Below, piece after piece: positions 30,520-38,498 of a stretch of DNA of 59,607 nt. Both the position numbers and the translations under genes were made by a program. Within the stretch, counting starts at the first letter, position 1. Each line of letters begins with the position of its first letter. Source of the stretch: Melioribacter roseus (GTDB lineage Bacteria > Bacteroidota > Ignavibacteria > Ignavibacteriales > Melioribacteraceae); NCBI GenBank assembly GCA_020722065.1, contig DYLK01000016.1, forward strand, positions 1 to 59,607, given 5' to 3'. Below the pieces are notes generated by a model, which made no database searches, was not told the origin of the DNA, and was given only the letters and a program-made list of their open reading frames with translations.

Positions 30520-31071
30520 TTATAGATTAGCGATTATTTCAATAATTTTCTTTTTAGAAAGAGACCACGCTGCCAATGTCATTCCATCAGTTAAAACATT
30601 ATTTTCTATCAAATTCTCAATTTCTTCGAAACTATATTCCAACAATTCAAATTCTTCATTTTCGTCTGGTTTTAGAGGATTATTTTTAAGATTCCAAGCT
30701 ACAAACACATAACATATTTCATTACTGACGCCAGAATAAGGAACAAAGCTGGCAACTAGTTCAAGATTTTTTGCTTCGTAACCAGTTTCTTCCCGCAATT
30801 CTTTTTGAGCATTTTCATGTATAGTAAGATTTTCCTCGAGTACTCCGCAAGAAAATTCAAGTGCTTCTTTCTGAATTAAATATCTGAACTGATTTACAAG
30901 TAAGATTTTTTTTGATGGAAGAATAGGAATAATCAAAGTTGAACCATTTGTGTGAACATAATGATATTCACCTTTGCCGTTTGGTTCTATTTCAAACTTA
31001 TCTAATTTGTATGTCCAATGACTATTCCTATTAATAATCTCTTCCGAGATTTTATTCCATCTTTTTAACAA
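30520..31071 (-). CDS. Nudix hydrolase, ADP-ribose pyrophosphatase-like
   Basis: Hydrolase of nucleoside-diphosphate derivatives. The Nudix region reads GVLEENLTIHENAQKEL followed by REETGY: the metal-binding Glu pair is kept, but the first Glu of GX5E is Leu and the Arg of RE is Lys, so the box departs from consensus. The rest (VNQFRYLIQKEALEFSCGV, VASFVPYSGVSNEICYVF) resembles ADP-ribose pyrophosphatases. It abuts ndk directly (31071/31072) and is last in the minus-strand run. Confidence 0.85.
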   Translation of the reverse strand: MLKRWNKISEEIINRNSHWTYKLDKFEIEPNGKGEYHYVHTNGSTLIIPILPSKKILLVNQFRYLIQKEALEFSCGVLEENLTIHENAQKELREETGYEAKNLELVASFVPYSGVSNEICYVFVAWNLKNNPLKPDENEEFELLEYSFEEIENLIENNVLTDGMTLAAWSLSKKKIIEIIANL

Positions 31072-31503
31072 TTATAAACCGTAGTTTTCTAATAATTCTT
31101 TGCGAGAAAAGAAATGTAGTATTTCCTTTGCTGCATTCTCATCTGAATCGGAACCGTGAATTATATTTGCTTCGATACTATCAGCATACATTTTTCTTAT
31201 TGTTCCTTCTGCAGCATTTTGTGGATTTGTAGCACCAATCAAAGTTCTAAAATCTTCAACTGCGTTCTCTTTTTCCAATGCAATTGGTACAACTGGACCA
31301 GAAGTCATATATTTTACTAAATCATTATAAAAAGGTCTTTCTTTGTGAATCTCATAAAAACCACCAGCAGATTCTTTTGTCAAATGAGTCATTTTCATTG
31401 CTACAACCTTAAATCCTGCTTCAGTAATATGTGTAATAACTTTTCCAATTAAATTTTTTTGAACACAATCTGGTTTTAGTATTGCTAATGTTCTGTTTCC
31501 CAA
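31072..31503 (-). CDS. ndk: Nucleoside diphosphate kinase
   Basis: Transfers gamma-phosphate between nucleotides through a phosphohistidine. The start [17 protein letters not shown] and the active-site His116 in [11 protein letters not shown] are diagnostic; 143 residues is normal. A hairpin terminator for sucD lies before it, so ndk and the Nudix gene probably have their own promoter. CTCC on the plus strand gives a GGAG ribosome site. Confidence 0.97.
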   Translation of the reverse strand: MGNRTLAILKPDCVQKNLIGKVITHITEAGFKVVAMKMTHLTKESAGGFYEIHKERPFYNDLVKYMTSGPVVPIALEKENAVEDFRTLIGATNPQNAAEGTIRKMYADSIEANIIHGSDSDENAAKEILHFFSRKELLENYGL

Positions 31504-31524
31504 TTTATTTCTCCTTTGTTATTT

Positions 31525-31556
31525 AAAAAAAAGGTTGTTCCGATAAGAACAACCTT
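31525..31556 (-). terminator. Intrinsic terminator of sucD
   Basis: On the minus strand: AAGGTTGTTC stem, 6-nt loop, GAACAACCTT stem (31531-31556), then a run of T (A-run at 31525-31532 on plus). It lies between the sucD stop and ndk start. Confidence 0.88.
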
Positions 31557-31576
31557 TGTATTTGAAAATCAATTAA

Positions 31577-32629
31577 TTATTTATTCTTTTTAACTTCTTT
31601 TTTCTTTTTTGAATCTTTTGAAATCTTCACTTCAGATTTTTTAACTTTATTAGTAGTTTTTTTTGGTTCAGATTTTTTATCTGTTTTGGTTATTTTCTTT
31701 GTTTCAGATTTCTTTTCAGATTTATCAATTTTAGTAACTTTTTTGGCAGTTTTTCTACTTTCCAAAGCCATTTTCATTGTAATACCAATTTCCGCTGGGC
31801 TTTCTGAAACATGAATGCCTGCAGCTTTCATAGCCTGTATTTTTTCTGATGCAGTTCCTTTGCCTCCAGCAATAATTGCTCCAGCATGTCCCATTCTTCG
31901 CCCAGGAGGTGCTGTTCTTCCAGCAATAAATCCAACAACAGGTTTTTTAACATGCATTTTGATAAATTCAGCTGCTTCTTCTTCGGCAGTTCCACCAATT
32001 TCACCAATCATAATAATTCCTTCTGTATCAGGATCTTCATTGAATAACTTGATAATATCAATGAATTGCGATCCAATTACAGGATCTCCACCAATTCCAA
32101 CGCAAGTTGATTGGCCAATATTTAAATCTGATAATTGTTTAACAGCTTCATAAGTCAAAGTCCCAGAACGAGAAACAACGCCAATTTTTCCTTTTTTATG
32201 GATAAAACCTGGCATAATTCCAATTTTAGCTTTTCCTGGGGAAATGATGCCTGGACAATTTGGACCAATTAAACGCACATCTTTTCCTTTGATAGCATTA
32301 TAAACTTTCACCATATCTTTTGCAGGAATTCCTTCTGTAATACAAACAATAAGTTTGATGCCTGCATTTGCAGCTTCAAGAATTGCATCGGGAGCAAAAG
32401 ATGGTGGAACAAATATTGCAGAAGCTTCTGCTTTAGTTACTTGAACAGCTTCAGCCACTGTATTGAAAATTGGAACAACTTTTTCAAATTTTTGTCCACC
32501 TTTTCCAGGAGTAACTCCAGCGACAACGTTTGTGCCATATTCCAACATCTGCATAGCATGGAATGATCCTTCACTTCCTGTAATTCCTTGAACAACAACT
32601 TTCGTTTTTTTGTCTAAAAGAATACTCAT
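31577..32629 (-). CDS. sucD: Succinyl-CoA ligase alpha subunit with lysine-rich C-terminal extension
   Basis: TCA-cycle enzyme subunit that binds CoA and carries the phosphohistidine. [12 protein letters not shown] (CoA site), GIGGDPVIG and the GHAGAII block with His248 are intact over about 293 residues, the normal full length. Residues 294-350 form an added tail built from Lys, Thr, Ser and Glu (25 Lys in 57) with no catalytic role known for it. sucC is not in the window; purQ lies upstream by 43 nt. Confidence 0.95.
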   Translation of the reverse strand: MSILLDKKTKVVVQGITGSEGSFHAMQMLEYGTNVVAGVTPGKGGQKFEKVVPIFNTVAEAVQVTKAEASAIFVPPSFAPDAILEAANAGIKLIVCITEGIPAKDMVKVYNAIKGKDVRLIGPNCPGIISPGKAKIGIMPGFIHKKGKIGVVSRSGTLTYEAVKQLSDLNIGQSTCVGIGGDPVIGSQFIDIIKLFNEDPDTEGIIMIGEIGGTAEEEAAEFIKMHVKKPVVGFIAGRTAPPGRRMGHAGAIIAGGKGTASEKIQAMKAAGIHVSESPAEIGITMKMALESRKTAKKVTKIDKSEKKSETKKITKTDKKSEPKKTTNKVKKSEVKISKDSKKKKEVKKNK

Positions 32630-32672
32630 TTTTTTACCTTTAAGATTTCATTAATTAATGTCAAAAATTTAG

Positions 32673-33371
32673 TTATTTATTTATAAAATTTGAGATAATC
32701 GATTCAAATATTCCACTTCCATCTCTATTCCCGAGAATGCTTTCACTATTTCGTTCAGGATGTGGCATCATTCCCAAAATATTTCCTTGCTTATTGATAA
32801 TTCCAGCAATATTCAATTTTGACCCATTTGGATTAAATTCATCCGATACAATTCCATCTTGTGAAGAATATTGTAAAACAATTTGATTATTTTCTTGCAA
32901 CTCAGTTAGAACTGAATCTTCTGCAAAATAATTCCCTTCACTATGTGCAATTGGAATTTGTAGAACATCTTTTTCAATTTTGGATGAAAAAAACGTGTTT
33001 TTATTTGTAACTTTTACAAAAATATCTTTACTGATAAATTTAAGTGAAGTGTTTTTTAACATAACTCCTGGCAACAAATTCATTTCAAGTAAAATTTGAA
33101 AGCCGTTGCAAATTCCCAACACAATTCCGCCATTATTTGCAAATTTAGCAACTTCATTCATAATTGGAGAAAATTTGGCAATTGCACCGGTTCGGACATA
33201 ATCTCCGTATGAAAAACCTCCAGGAAGAATTATTACATCGCTTCCTTTAATATCAGTATCTTTATGCCATAAGAATTCAGTATGGGCATTAAAAATTGTA
33301 TTTAATACATAAAAAGTGTCGTAATCACAATTTGAACCTGGAAAAACGACAACACCGAATTTTACTTTCAT
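32673..33371 (-). CDS. purQ: Phosphoribosylformylglycinamidine synthase, glutaminase subunit
   Basis: Supplies ammonia from glutamine to PurL in purine synthesis. Class I amidotransferase motifs: VVFPGSNCD at the start, LPGGFSYGD, nucleophile Cys in VLGICNGFQ and the MMPHPERN His-x-Glu. 232 residues is normal for the stand-alone PurQ that pairs with PurS. Its start overlaps the purS stop by 1 nt. purL is not in the window. Confidence 0.97.
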   Translation of the reverse strand: MKVKFGVVVFPGSNCDYDTFYVLNTIFNAHTEFLWHKDTDIKGSDVIILPGGFSYGDYVRTGAIAKFSPIMNEVAKFANNGGIVLGICNGFQILLEMNLLPGVMLKNTSLKFISKDIFVKVTNKNTFFSSKIEKDVLQIPIAHSEGNYFAEDSVLTELQENNQIVLQYSSQDGIVSDEFNPNGSKLNIAGIINKQGNILGMMPHPERNSESILGNRDGSGIFESIISNFINK

Positions 33372-33619
33372 TAAAATTTTTCCAATTTGAATTCGTATTC
33401 TTCCATATTCGGATTTGTAAGAATTTTATCGCAATATTGTTTTAATTCTTCTTCAGCTTGAGAAATTTCATCAACATGTATTTCGAAACAAATAAATTTA
33501 TCAATTCTGGTTTGCTTGATATTTTCAAACCCAAGTAATTTGGCTCCTTGTTGAGCTGCTTTTCCTTGTGGATCTAAAATTGCGGGTTTTCTTTTTACAA
33601 TTACAGTTGCTTTGAACAA
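33371..33619 (-). CDS. purS: Phosphoribosylformylglycinamidine synthase subunit PurS
   Basis: Small structural subunit bridging PurQ and the small-type PurL. The N-terminal [20 protein letters not shown] is the PurS signature; 82 residues is normal. It is coupled to purQ, and 2 nt downstream of pssA. Confidence 0.95.
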   Translation of the reverse strand: MFKATVIVKRKPAILDPQGKAAQQGAKLLGFENIKQTRIDKFICFEIHVDEISQAEEELKQYCDKILTNPNMEEYEFKLEKF

Positions 33620-33621
33620 GG

Positions 33622-34359
33622 TTACCTCGTGCTGTTTTGTTTTTTTGTAAAAATATACTTTTCAATTTTCGAGTTGACAAAACCCGAAAGTACTAAAATT
33701 AGAAAGTAAAAGAAGATTGACCTTCCTTTTGTGATAAAAACCGAAATTAAAAAACCAACTGTTATTACAAAAAAAAATGTTTTTGTCGGTTGCTTCATTG
33801 TAAGCAATTTTGACATTGCAAAATATTTAATTTCAGATACCATTAATACACTTAAAATAAGAAATAATCCAACTGCAAAATAATCATAAGGATTTGAGAT
33901 TGTTGGATTTGGTTTGACCCAAAGCATAAATGATGAGAAAGTTAATGCAGCCATTGGAATAGGCAAACCTTTAAAATCTGGTTTTGAATTGATATTATCC
34001 AACATTATATTGAAACGGGCAAGTCTGAATGCACCAAAAAGAAGAAAAATTGTACTGAAAATTGTACCCCAATAACCATATTGAAAAGAAAATGAATAAT
34101 AAAATAAAGCTGAAGGTGCAGCTCCAAAACTAACAACATCTGCTAAAGAGTCAAGTTCGATACCAAATTTGCTGGAAGTCTTGAACAACCGAGCTACTGC
34201 CCCATCAATTGCATCAAAAAGTGCAGCTACAAAAATTAGATAAATTGCAATTTGGAATTGATATTGGCTCGCAAAAATAATTGATAAAAATCCACTTGCT
34301 AAGTTTAAAGTAGTAAATGAATTTGGGATAATTGCTTTTGTAGGATGAAATTTTTTCAT
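33622..34359 (-). CDS. pssA: CDP-diacylglycerol-serine O-phosphatidyltransferase
   Basis: Membrane enzyme forming phosphatidylserine. The CDP-alcohol signature is complete: DAIDGAVARLF, then KFGIELDSLAD, near residues 48-74. Multiple membrane helices follow; 245 residues is typical of the Bacillus-type enzyme. It overlaps psd by ATGA, so the two successive steps to phosphatidylethanolamine are coupled. Confidence 0.95.
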   Translation of the reverse strand: MKKFHPTKAIIPNSFTTLNLASGFLSIIFASQYQFQIAIYLIFVAALFDAIDGAVARLFKTSSKFGIELDSLADVVSFGAAPSALFYYSFSFQYGYWGTIFSTIFLLFGAFRLARFNIMLDNINSKPDFKGLPIPMAALTFSSFMLWVKPNPTISNPYDYFAVGLFLILSVLMVSEIKYFAMSKLLTMKQPTKTFFFVITVGFLISVFITKGRSIFFYFLILVLSGFVNSKIEKYIFTKKQNSTR

Positions 34360-35000
34360 TTTAGCTCAAAAATTATTGTTTCGCCAGCAGTAACTTTATC
34401 TCCAACTTTTACAATTGGATTCCATTTCTTTGGCACTATTATATCTGAACGACTTCCAAATTTTATCATCCCGAATCTTTTTCCCGCAATTACGTTATCA
34501 CCAATGTTTACCTCTGAAACAATTCTTCGGGCAAAAGCACCAGCTACTTGCGTGAATAAAACTTTTCCGAATTCGGAATTAATTCCAATTACGTTTCGTT
34601 CATTTTCTGAATCGGCTTTATCATCAAATGCTGCTAAAAATTTTCCAGAAATATAATTAATGTATTCAACTTTGCCGCTTATTGGAATTCTATTTACATG
34701 CACATCAAAAGGGGACATAAATATTGAAATCTGAATTGCTTCTTCTTTTAGGAATTCATTTTCTTCAACTTCTTTAATTAAAAGAACTTTTCCATCTGCA
34801 GGAGAAACAATTATATTCGGTTTTGTTGGTGTTGTACGTTCAGGATCTCGGAAAAAATAAAGTGTAAAAACAAATAAAATTGTTAAAAAGACGAAAATGG
34901 AAAAACGAATCCAATCAATTTTAATAAAAAATGAAAGAAAAATTATTAGAAATATTCCAACAGAAATTGCAACAACTGTTGAACTACCATATTTTGTCAT
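34356..35000 (-). CDS. psd: Phosphatidylserine decarboxylase proenzyme (short type)
   Basis: Pyruvoyl enzyme converting phosphatidylserine to phosphatidylethanolamine. An N-terminal membrane stretch (about 8-50) precedes the catalytic part: VSPADGKVLLI, ISIFMSPFDVHVNRIPISG and, near the C-terminus, KFGSRSDI, where Gly-Ser is the self-cleavage site. 214 residues matches the short archaeal/Bacteroidota class. It is first in the minus-strand run and starts 110 nt from the divergent ybaB gene. Confidence 0.95.
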   Translation of the reverse strand: MTKYGSSTVVAISVGIFLIIFLSFFIKIDWIRFSIFVFLTILFVFTLYFFRDPERTTPTKPNIIVSPADGKVLLIKEVEENEFLKEEAIQISIFMSPFDVHVNRIPISGKVEYINYISGKFLAAFDDKADSENERNVIGINSEFGKVLFTQVAGAFARRIVSEVNIGDNVIAGKRFGMIKFGSRSDIIVPKKWNPIVKVGDKVTAGETIIFELK

Positions 35001-35051
35001 TATAAATCTACTATTTGTGAAAAATATCTTAAAAAAAATTATATTTCAAAA

Positions 35052-35080
35052 TTGAAGTCAAAAAATAATAAAATTATATA
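35052..35080 (+). promoter_or_regulatory. Candidate promoter of the ybaB-recR-exopolysaccharide operon
   Basis: TTGAAG at 35052-35057, 17-nt spacer, TATATA at 35075-35080, 31 nt before the ybaB ATG. In such A+T-rich sequence chance matches are common. Confidence 0.35.
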
Positions 35081-35110
35081 TCTAAAACCTAAAAGAAATT
35101 TGGAGTTTAT

Positions 35111-35449
35111 ATGTTCAAAGGTGGTATGCCAAATATGCAAGGAATGATGAAACAAATTCAGAAAATGCAAGCTGAAATGGAAAAAAAGCAAGCAGAATTA
35201 AAAAATAAAACGGTTACTGAAGAAAGTGGTGGTGGAATGGTAAAAGCTACAGTAAACGGCGCAAAAGAAGTAATATCAATATCTATAAATCCTGAAGTAA
35301 TTAATTCTGATGACAAAGAAATGTTGGAAGATTTAATTGTTGCTTCGGTAAATAAAGCATTAACTTCAGCCGGCAAATTAGCAGAAGATGAAATGTCTTC
35401 TTTAACAAAGGGAATGATTCCTCCGGGACTAAATATTCCAGGATTTTAG
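35111..35449 (+). CDS. YbaB/EbfC nucleoid-associated protein
   Basis: Small DNA-binding protein of 112 residues. The N-terminal MFKGGMPNMQGMMKQIQKMQ plus a Glu/Lys coiled helix and the SINPEVINSDDKEMLEDLIV block are characteristic. It starts an apparent 8-gene operon and lies 3 nt before recR, the classical arrangement. Confidence 0.95.
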   Translation: MFKGGMPNMQGMMKQIQKMQAEMEKKQAELKNKTVTEESGGGMVKATVNGAKEVISISINPEVINSDDKEMLEDLIVASVNKALTSAGKLAEDEMSSLTKGMIPPGLNIPGF

Positions 35450-35452
35450 CAA

Positions 35453-36049
35453 ATGCAAGTAGCTATTCCTTTACAAATTGCAATTGAAGAATTGAGTAAA
35501 CTTCCTTCAGTGGGCGAAAAAACTGCTCAAAGAATTGCATTACATTTGCTTAGTCTTGATGAATACAATGTACAGATGTTAGCAAAATCATTAATTAATT
35601 TGAAAGAAAAACTGCATTTTTGCAAAAGATGTTACAATATTACAGAAAAGGAATTTTGTGAGATTTGCGAAAATCCAAAAAGAGATAGTAATTTAATTTG
35701 TGTCGTAGAAAATATAAATGATGTTATATCAATTGAAAAATCTAATGAATTTAACGGTTTATATCATGTACTCGGTGGAGTTTTAAATCCGCTCGCTGGT
35801 ATTGGAATTGAAGATATTAGAATTAAAGAACTTGTAAAAAGAGTTCAAATTGAAAAAATTGATGAAATCTTTTTAGCACTAAATCCAGATACCGAAGGCG
35901 AAACAACTACCTTATATTTAACCAAAGTTCTAAAACCATTTGGAAAGAAAATTACTAAAATTCCAACTGGGTTACCTGTCGGCGGAGATTTAGAATTTAC
36001 TGATAGAGCAACGATAGGCAGAGCAATTTTGAGCAGAGTTGAAGTTTGA
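35453..36049 (+). CDS. recR: Recombination mediator RecR
   Basis: Works with RecF/RecO to load RecA on gaps. Helix-hairpin-helix region LPSVGEKTAQRIALHLL, Cys4 zinc finger CKRCYNITEKEFCEIC (about residues 57-72) and Toprim core (LICVVENINDVISIE, LNPDTEGETTTLYL, KITKIPTGLPVGGDLEF) are all present in 198 residues. The stop overlaps the next start by TTGA. Confidence 0.97.
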   Translation: MQVAIPLQIAIEELSKLPSVGEKTAQRIALHLLSLDEYNVQMLAKSLINLKEKLHFCKRCYNITEKEFCEICENPKRDSNLICVVENINDVISIEKSNEFNGLYHVLGGVLNPLAGIGIEDIRIKELVKRVQIEKIDEIFLALNPDTEGETTTLYLTKVLKPFGKKITKIPTGLPVGGDLEFTDRATIGRAILSRVEV

Positions 36050-36624
36050 AAAGTAAAATTTTGATTATCAGTATTTTATTCCTATTAGTTTCGTGTGAAA
36101 TATTCTCAATCCGCGATTCTGAATTACCAGATTCTGATAGTGACGAATTTTTGCCTGCAACAACTCCAACAATACTCTTCGATAATCTGAAAAAATCATT
36201 TGAGAAGAAAAATGTTGAAAATTATGTGGAGTGCTTTGCTAATTCATCTTTTACAAATTTTCAATACAGATTTTATCCAACAGTAAATGCAGTAGGAACT
36301 TTCCCTGTATTTGTAGATTGGGATATTTCTTCAGAACAAAGTTATTTCACAAATCTTGTCTCAAGTCTTTCCGAACAAACGCCAATTACTTTAGCATTAA
36401 CAGAGCTTGGATATAATCAATACGCCGATAGTGCAGTTTATAATTTTGCATACAATTTGCTAATATTTCCAAATCAAAATGAAAATATTTCAGAAACATA
36501 TAAAGGAAATCTCAAGTTTACAATTATCCAAGATTCGAGGAATCAGTGGGTAATTTATAAATGGTGGGATTATGAAAATGATAATCCATTAACATTTAGT
36601 CAGTTGAAAGGGGATTATTATTGA
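36046..36624 (+). CDS. Predicted lipoprotein of unknown function (first of a pair)
   Basis: 192 residues with a signal peptide and lipobox (FLLVSC, Cys near 17). After an acidic linker, the sequence PTILFDNLKKSFEKKNVENYVECF and the C-terminal FTIIQDSRNQWVIYKWWDYE suggest an NTF2/SnoaL-like fold. It resembles the next gene in layout, so the two look like diverged duplicates. TTG start in a TTGA overlap with recR. No specific function can be given. Confidence 0.8.
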   Translation: MKSKILIISILFLLVSCEIFSIRDSELPDSDSDEFLPATTPTILFDNLKKSFEKKNVENYVECFANSSFTNFQYRFYPTVNAVGTFPVFVDWDISSEQSYFTNLVSSLSEQTPITLALTELGYNQYADSAVYNFAYNLLIFPNQNENISETYKGNLKFTIIQDSRNQWVIYKWWDYENDNPLTFSQLKGDYY

Positions 36625-37121
36625 AAAAAGGAGTTATAATTATATTAATTACTATTTCAATAACATCTTGTTTTAATCCATTTTCGCCAAAATATGATGA
36701 GAATATTGGTAACGGAGACGCATTGATTTCAAACCAAAAATCTATTGAAGGTGTATTTCAGAATTTTTCATATTCTTACACTTTTCAAGATACTTCAATA
36801 TATGGGAAACTATTGGCGAGTGATTTTCAATTTACATATCATGATTATGAAAATGGTGTTGATGTTTCGTGGAATCGTGATGAAGAAATGAGAATTACAA
36901 ACTCGTTATTTAACAATACCTCAAATTTAGATTTAGTATGGAATAAAATTATTTCTATTTCTGAAGATTCTACAAATGTTGTTCGAAGTTTTAATTTGAC
37001 AGTTACTTTTAACCCAACAGATGTTATTTTTGTTGATGGAAAAGTAAATTTGTTGTTAAAAAAGGACGCTTCAGGTAAATGGTTAATTGAAAATTGGATA
37101 GATGATTCGAATTTTAAATGA
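36621..37121 (+). CDS. Predicted lipoprotein of unknown function (second of a pair)
   Basis: 166 residues with a lipobox (TISITSC, Cys near 17). The C-terminal half reads NLTVTFNPTDVIFVDGKVNL and ends KDASGKWLIENWIDD, matching the end of the preceding protein, so an NTF2-like domain is likely here too. TTG start in a TTGA overlap; its stop overlaps ftsX by ATGA. A role at the outer membrane or periplasm is inferred from the lipid anchor. Confidence 0.8.
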   Translation: MKKGVIIILITISITSCFNPFSPKYDENIGNGDALISNQKSIEGVFQNFSYSYTFQDTSIYGKLLASDFQFTYHDYENGVDVSWNRDEEMRITNSLFNNTSNLDLVWNKIISISEDSTNVVRSFNLTVTFNPTDVIFVDGKVNLLLKKDASGKWLIENWIDDSNFK

Positions 37122-37969
37122 TTTTTTATATTAAAGAAACATATCGTATAATTCGTACAAACCTTGCTTCATTTCTATTGATTGCAATTTTTACTACAAT
37201 TACTTTGATTTTTTTATCATTTGCAACTTTATTCTTAGCTAATTATGGAAAAATTGAAGCAAAAATTAGTAATTCACTTGAAGCTAAAATTTTTCTAAAA
37301 GAAAATATTTCCCATTTTGAAGCAAAAACATTTGAACAAGAAATAAACCAACATCCGATTATAAATAAAATTCATTTTGTTGACAAATCAGAAGCCAAAG
37401 AAATAATTACAAAGAAAATGAATTTGAAAAAGGAGAGTTTGTCTGAAATTGAATTCCCATATTCTTTTACTTTGAATTTCAAGACAACAAATTCCCAAGA
37501 TTTATACAAATTTTTGGATGAAATTACACGCAAAAGAATAGTTGATTCTGTTATTTACCCAAAAGTAGTATTAGTTAATGTATTGAAAAATCTTAAAATT
37601 ATTCTTATTTCTTTTGTTTTTATGGCTTTATTTATATTTTTAGGTGTCGTTTTAATTAATAAAAGACTTTATATCTCAATATTAAATAATGATAAAGATA
37701 TACTTCAGATAAAAGAATATGTAGGAACTGATTTTTTTAAGGTAATTATTCCATATTATTTAAGTTCGTATTTTATTGTTATATTTGTATTAATTTTGCT
37801 TAATATCACATCTATTTCAATAAATACTATTATTTTTGACAACTTATTAAAAATAATTACTTTGGATAAATTTTTGATTTTAATTAATATTGTACTCTTT
37901 TTTTTCAGCCTAATGTTGGGCTTATATCAAATACCAAATAAAACAATAAACAATATTTTGGGAAAATAA
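37118..37969 (+). CDS. ftsX: FtsX-like permease (cell division/peptidoglycan hydrolase control)
   Basis: Four membrane segments (near 17-40, 163-185, 212-235, 250-272) and an extracytoplasmic domain between the first two (about 42-160, LEAKIFLKENISHFEA, PYSFTLNFKT) match FtsX, which with the ATPase FtsE controls peptidoglycan hydrolases. 283 residues is normal. ftsE is not next to it or anywhere in the window. It is coupled to neighbours by ATGA upstream and a 1-nt overlap downstream. Confidence 0.85.
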   Translation: MIFYIKETYRIIRTNLASFLLIAIFTTITLIFLSFATLFLANYGKIEAKISNSLEAKIFLKENISHFEAKTFEQEINQHPIINKIHFVDKSEAKEIITKKMNLKKESLSEIEFPYSFTLNFKTTNSQDLYKFLDEITRKRIVDSVIYPKVVLVNVLKNLKIILISFVFMALFIFLGVVLINKRLYISILNNDKDILQIKEYVGTDFFKVIIPYYLSSYFIVIFVLILLNITSISINTIIFDNLLKIITLDKFLILINIVLFFFSLMLGLYQIPNKTINNILGK

Positions 37970-38478
37970 TGCGAAAAATTCTATTAATCATGTTTTTTAT
38001 AATTCCGATACTTACTTTTTCACAAGATGCTAAGTATGAAATCGGTACACGAAATTCAGATATACAAAGGTATAACGGAGGTTTTTATGATTATTCCGTC
38101 CCAGGCGGAGTAAATATAAAAGTTAGCGTCTGGGGATTTGTTCGTTATCCTGGCAAATATATCGTTCCAAATTATACGAACGTTTTAGATTTGCTTTCTT
38201 ATGCTGGCGGTCCAAACGAAGAAGCTCATCTTGATGAATTACGTATTATAAGAATAAATCCAGATTCTACTCAAGCAATGCTTAAATTTAATTTAGAAGA
38301 TTATTCTTGGAATGACGCTTTATCAGAGCAAGTTTTAAATGTACCAGAATTAAAAGCAGGTGATATTTTATCTGTTCCTGGAAGTCAGAAATATTATTTA
38401 AGAGATTGGTTGTCAATGGCATTATCAATCTTTTCTGCATTAATTTCTTTAGCAATTTTATTAACAAGATTTTATTAA
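37969..38478 (+). CDS. SLBB-domain exported protein, polysaccharide export-related
   Basis: Signal peptide (MRKILLIMFFIIPILTFSQ), a soluble-ligand-binding beta-grasp region (VNIKVSVWGFVRYPGKYIVP, LDLLSYAGGPNEEAHLDELR) and a C-terminal membrane helix (near 145-166). Such proteins resemble the SLBB part of Wza but lack the Poly_export domain, so it is not a full export channel. Directly upstream of a Wzc-like kinase, hence part of an exopolysaccharide assembly module. Confidence 0.88.
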   Translation: MRKILLIMFFIIPILTFSQDAKYEIGTRNSDIQRYNGGFYDYSVPGGVNIKVSVWGFVRYPGKYIVPNYTNVLDLLSYAGGPNEEAHLDELRIIRINPDSTQAMLKFNLEDYSWNDALSEQVLNVPELKAGDILSVPGSQKYYLRDWLSMALSIFSALISLAILLTRFY

Positions 38479-38498
38479 CAAGATAATTTGGGATTCAA

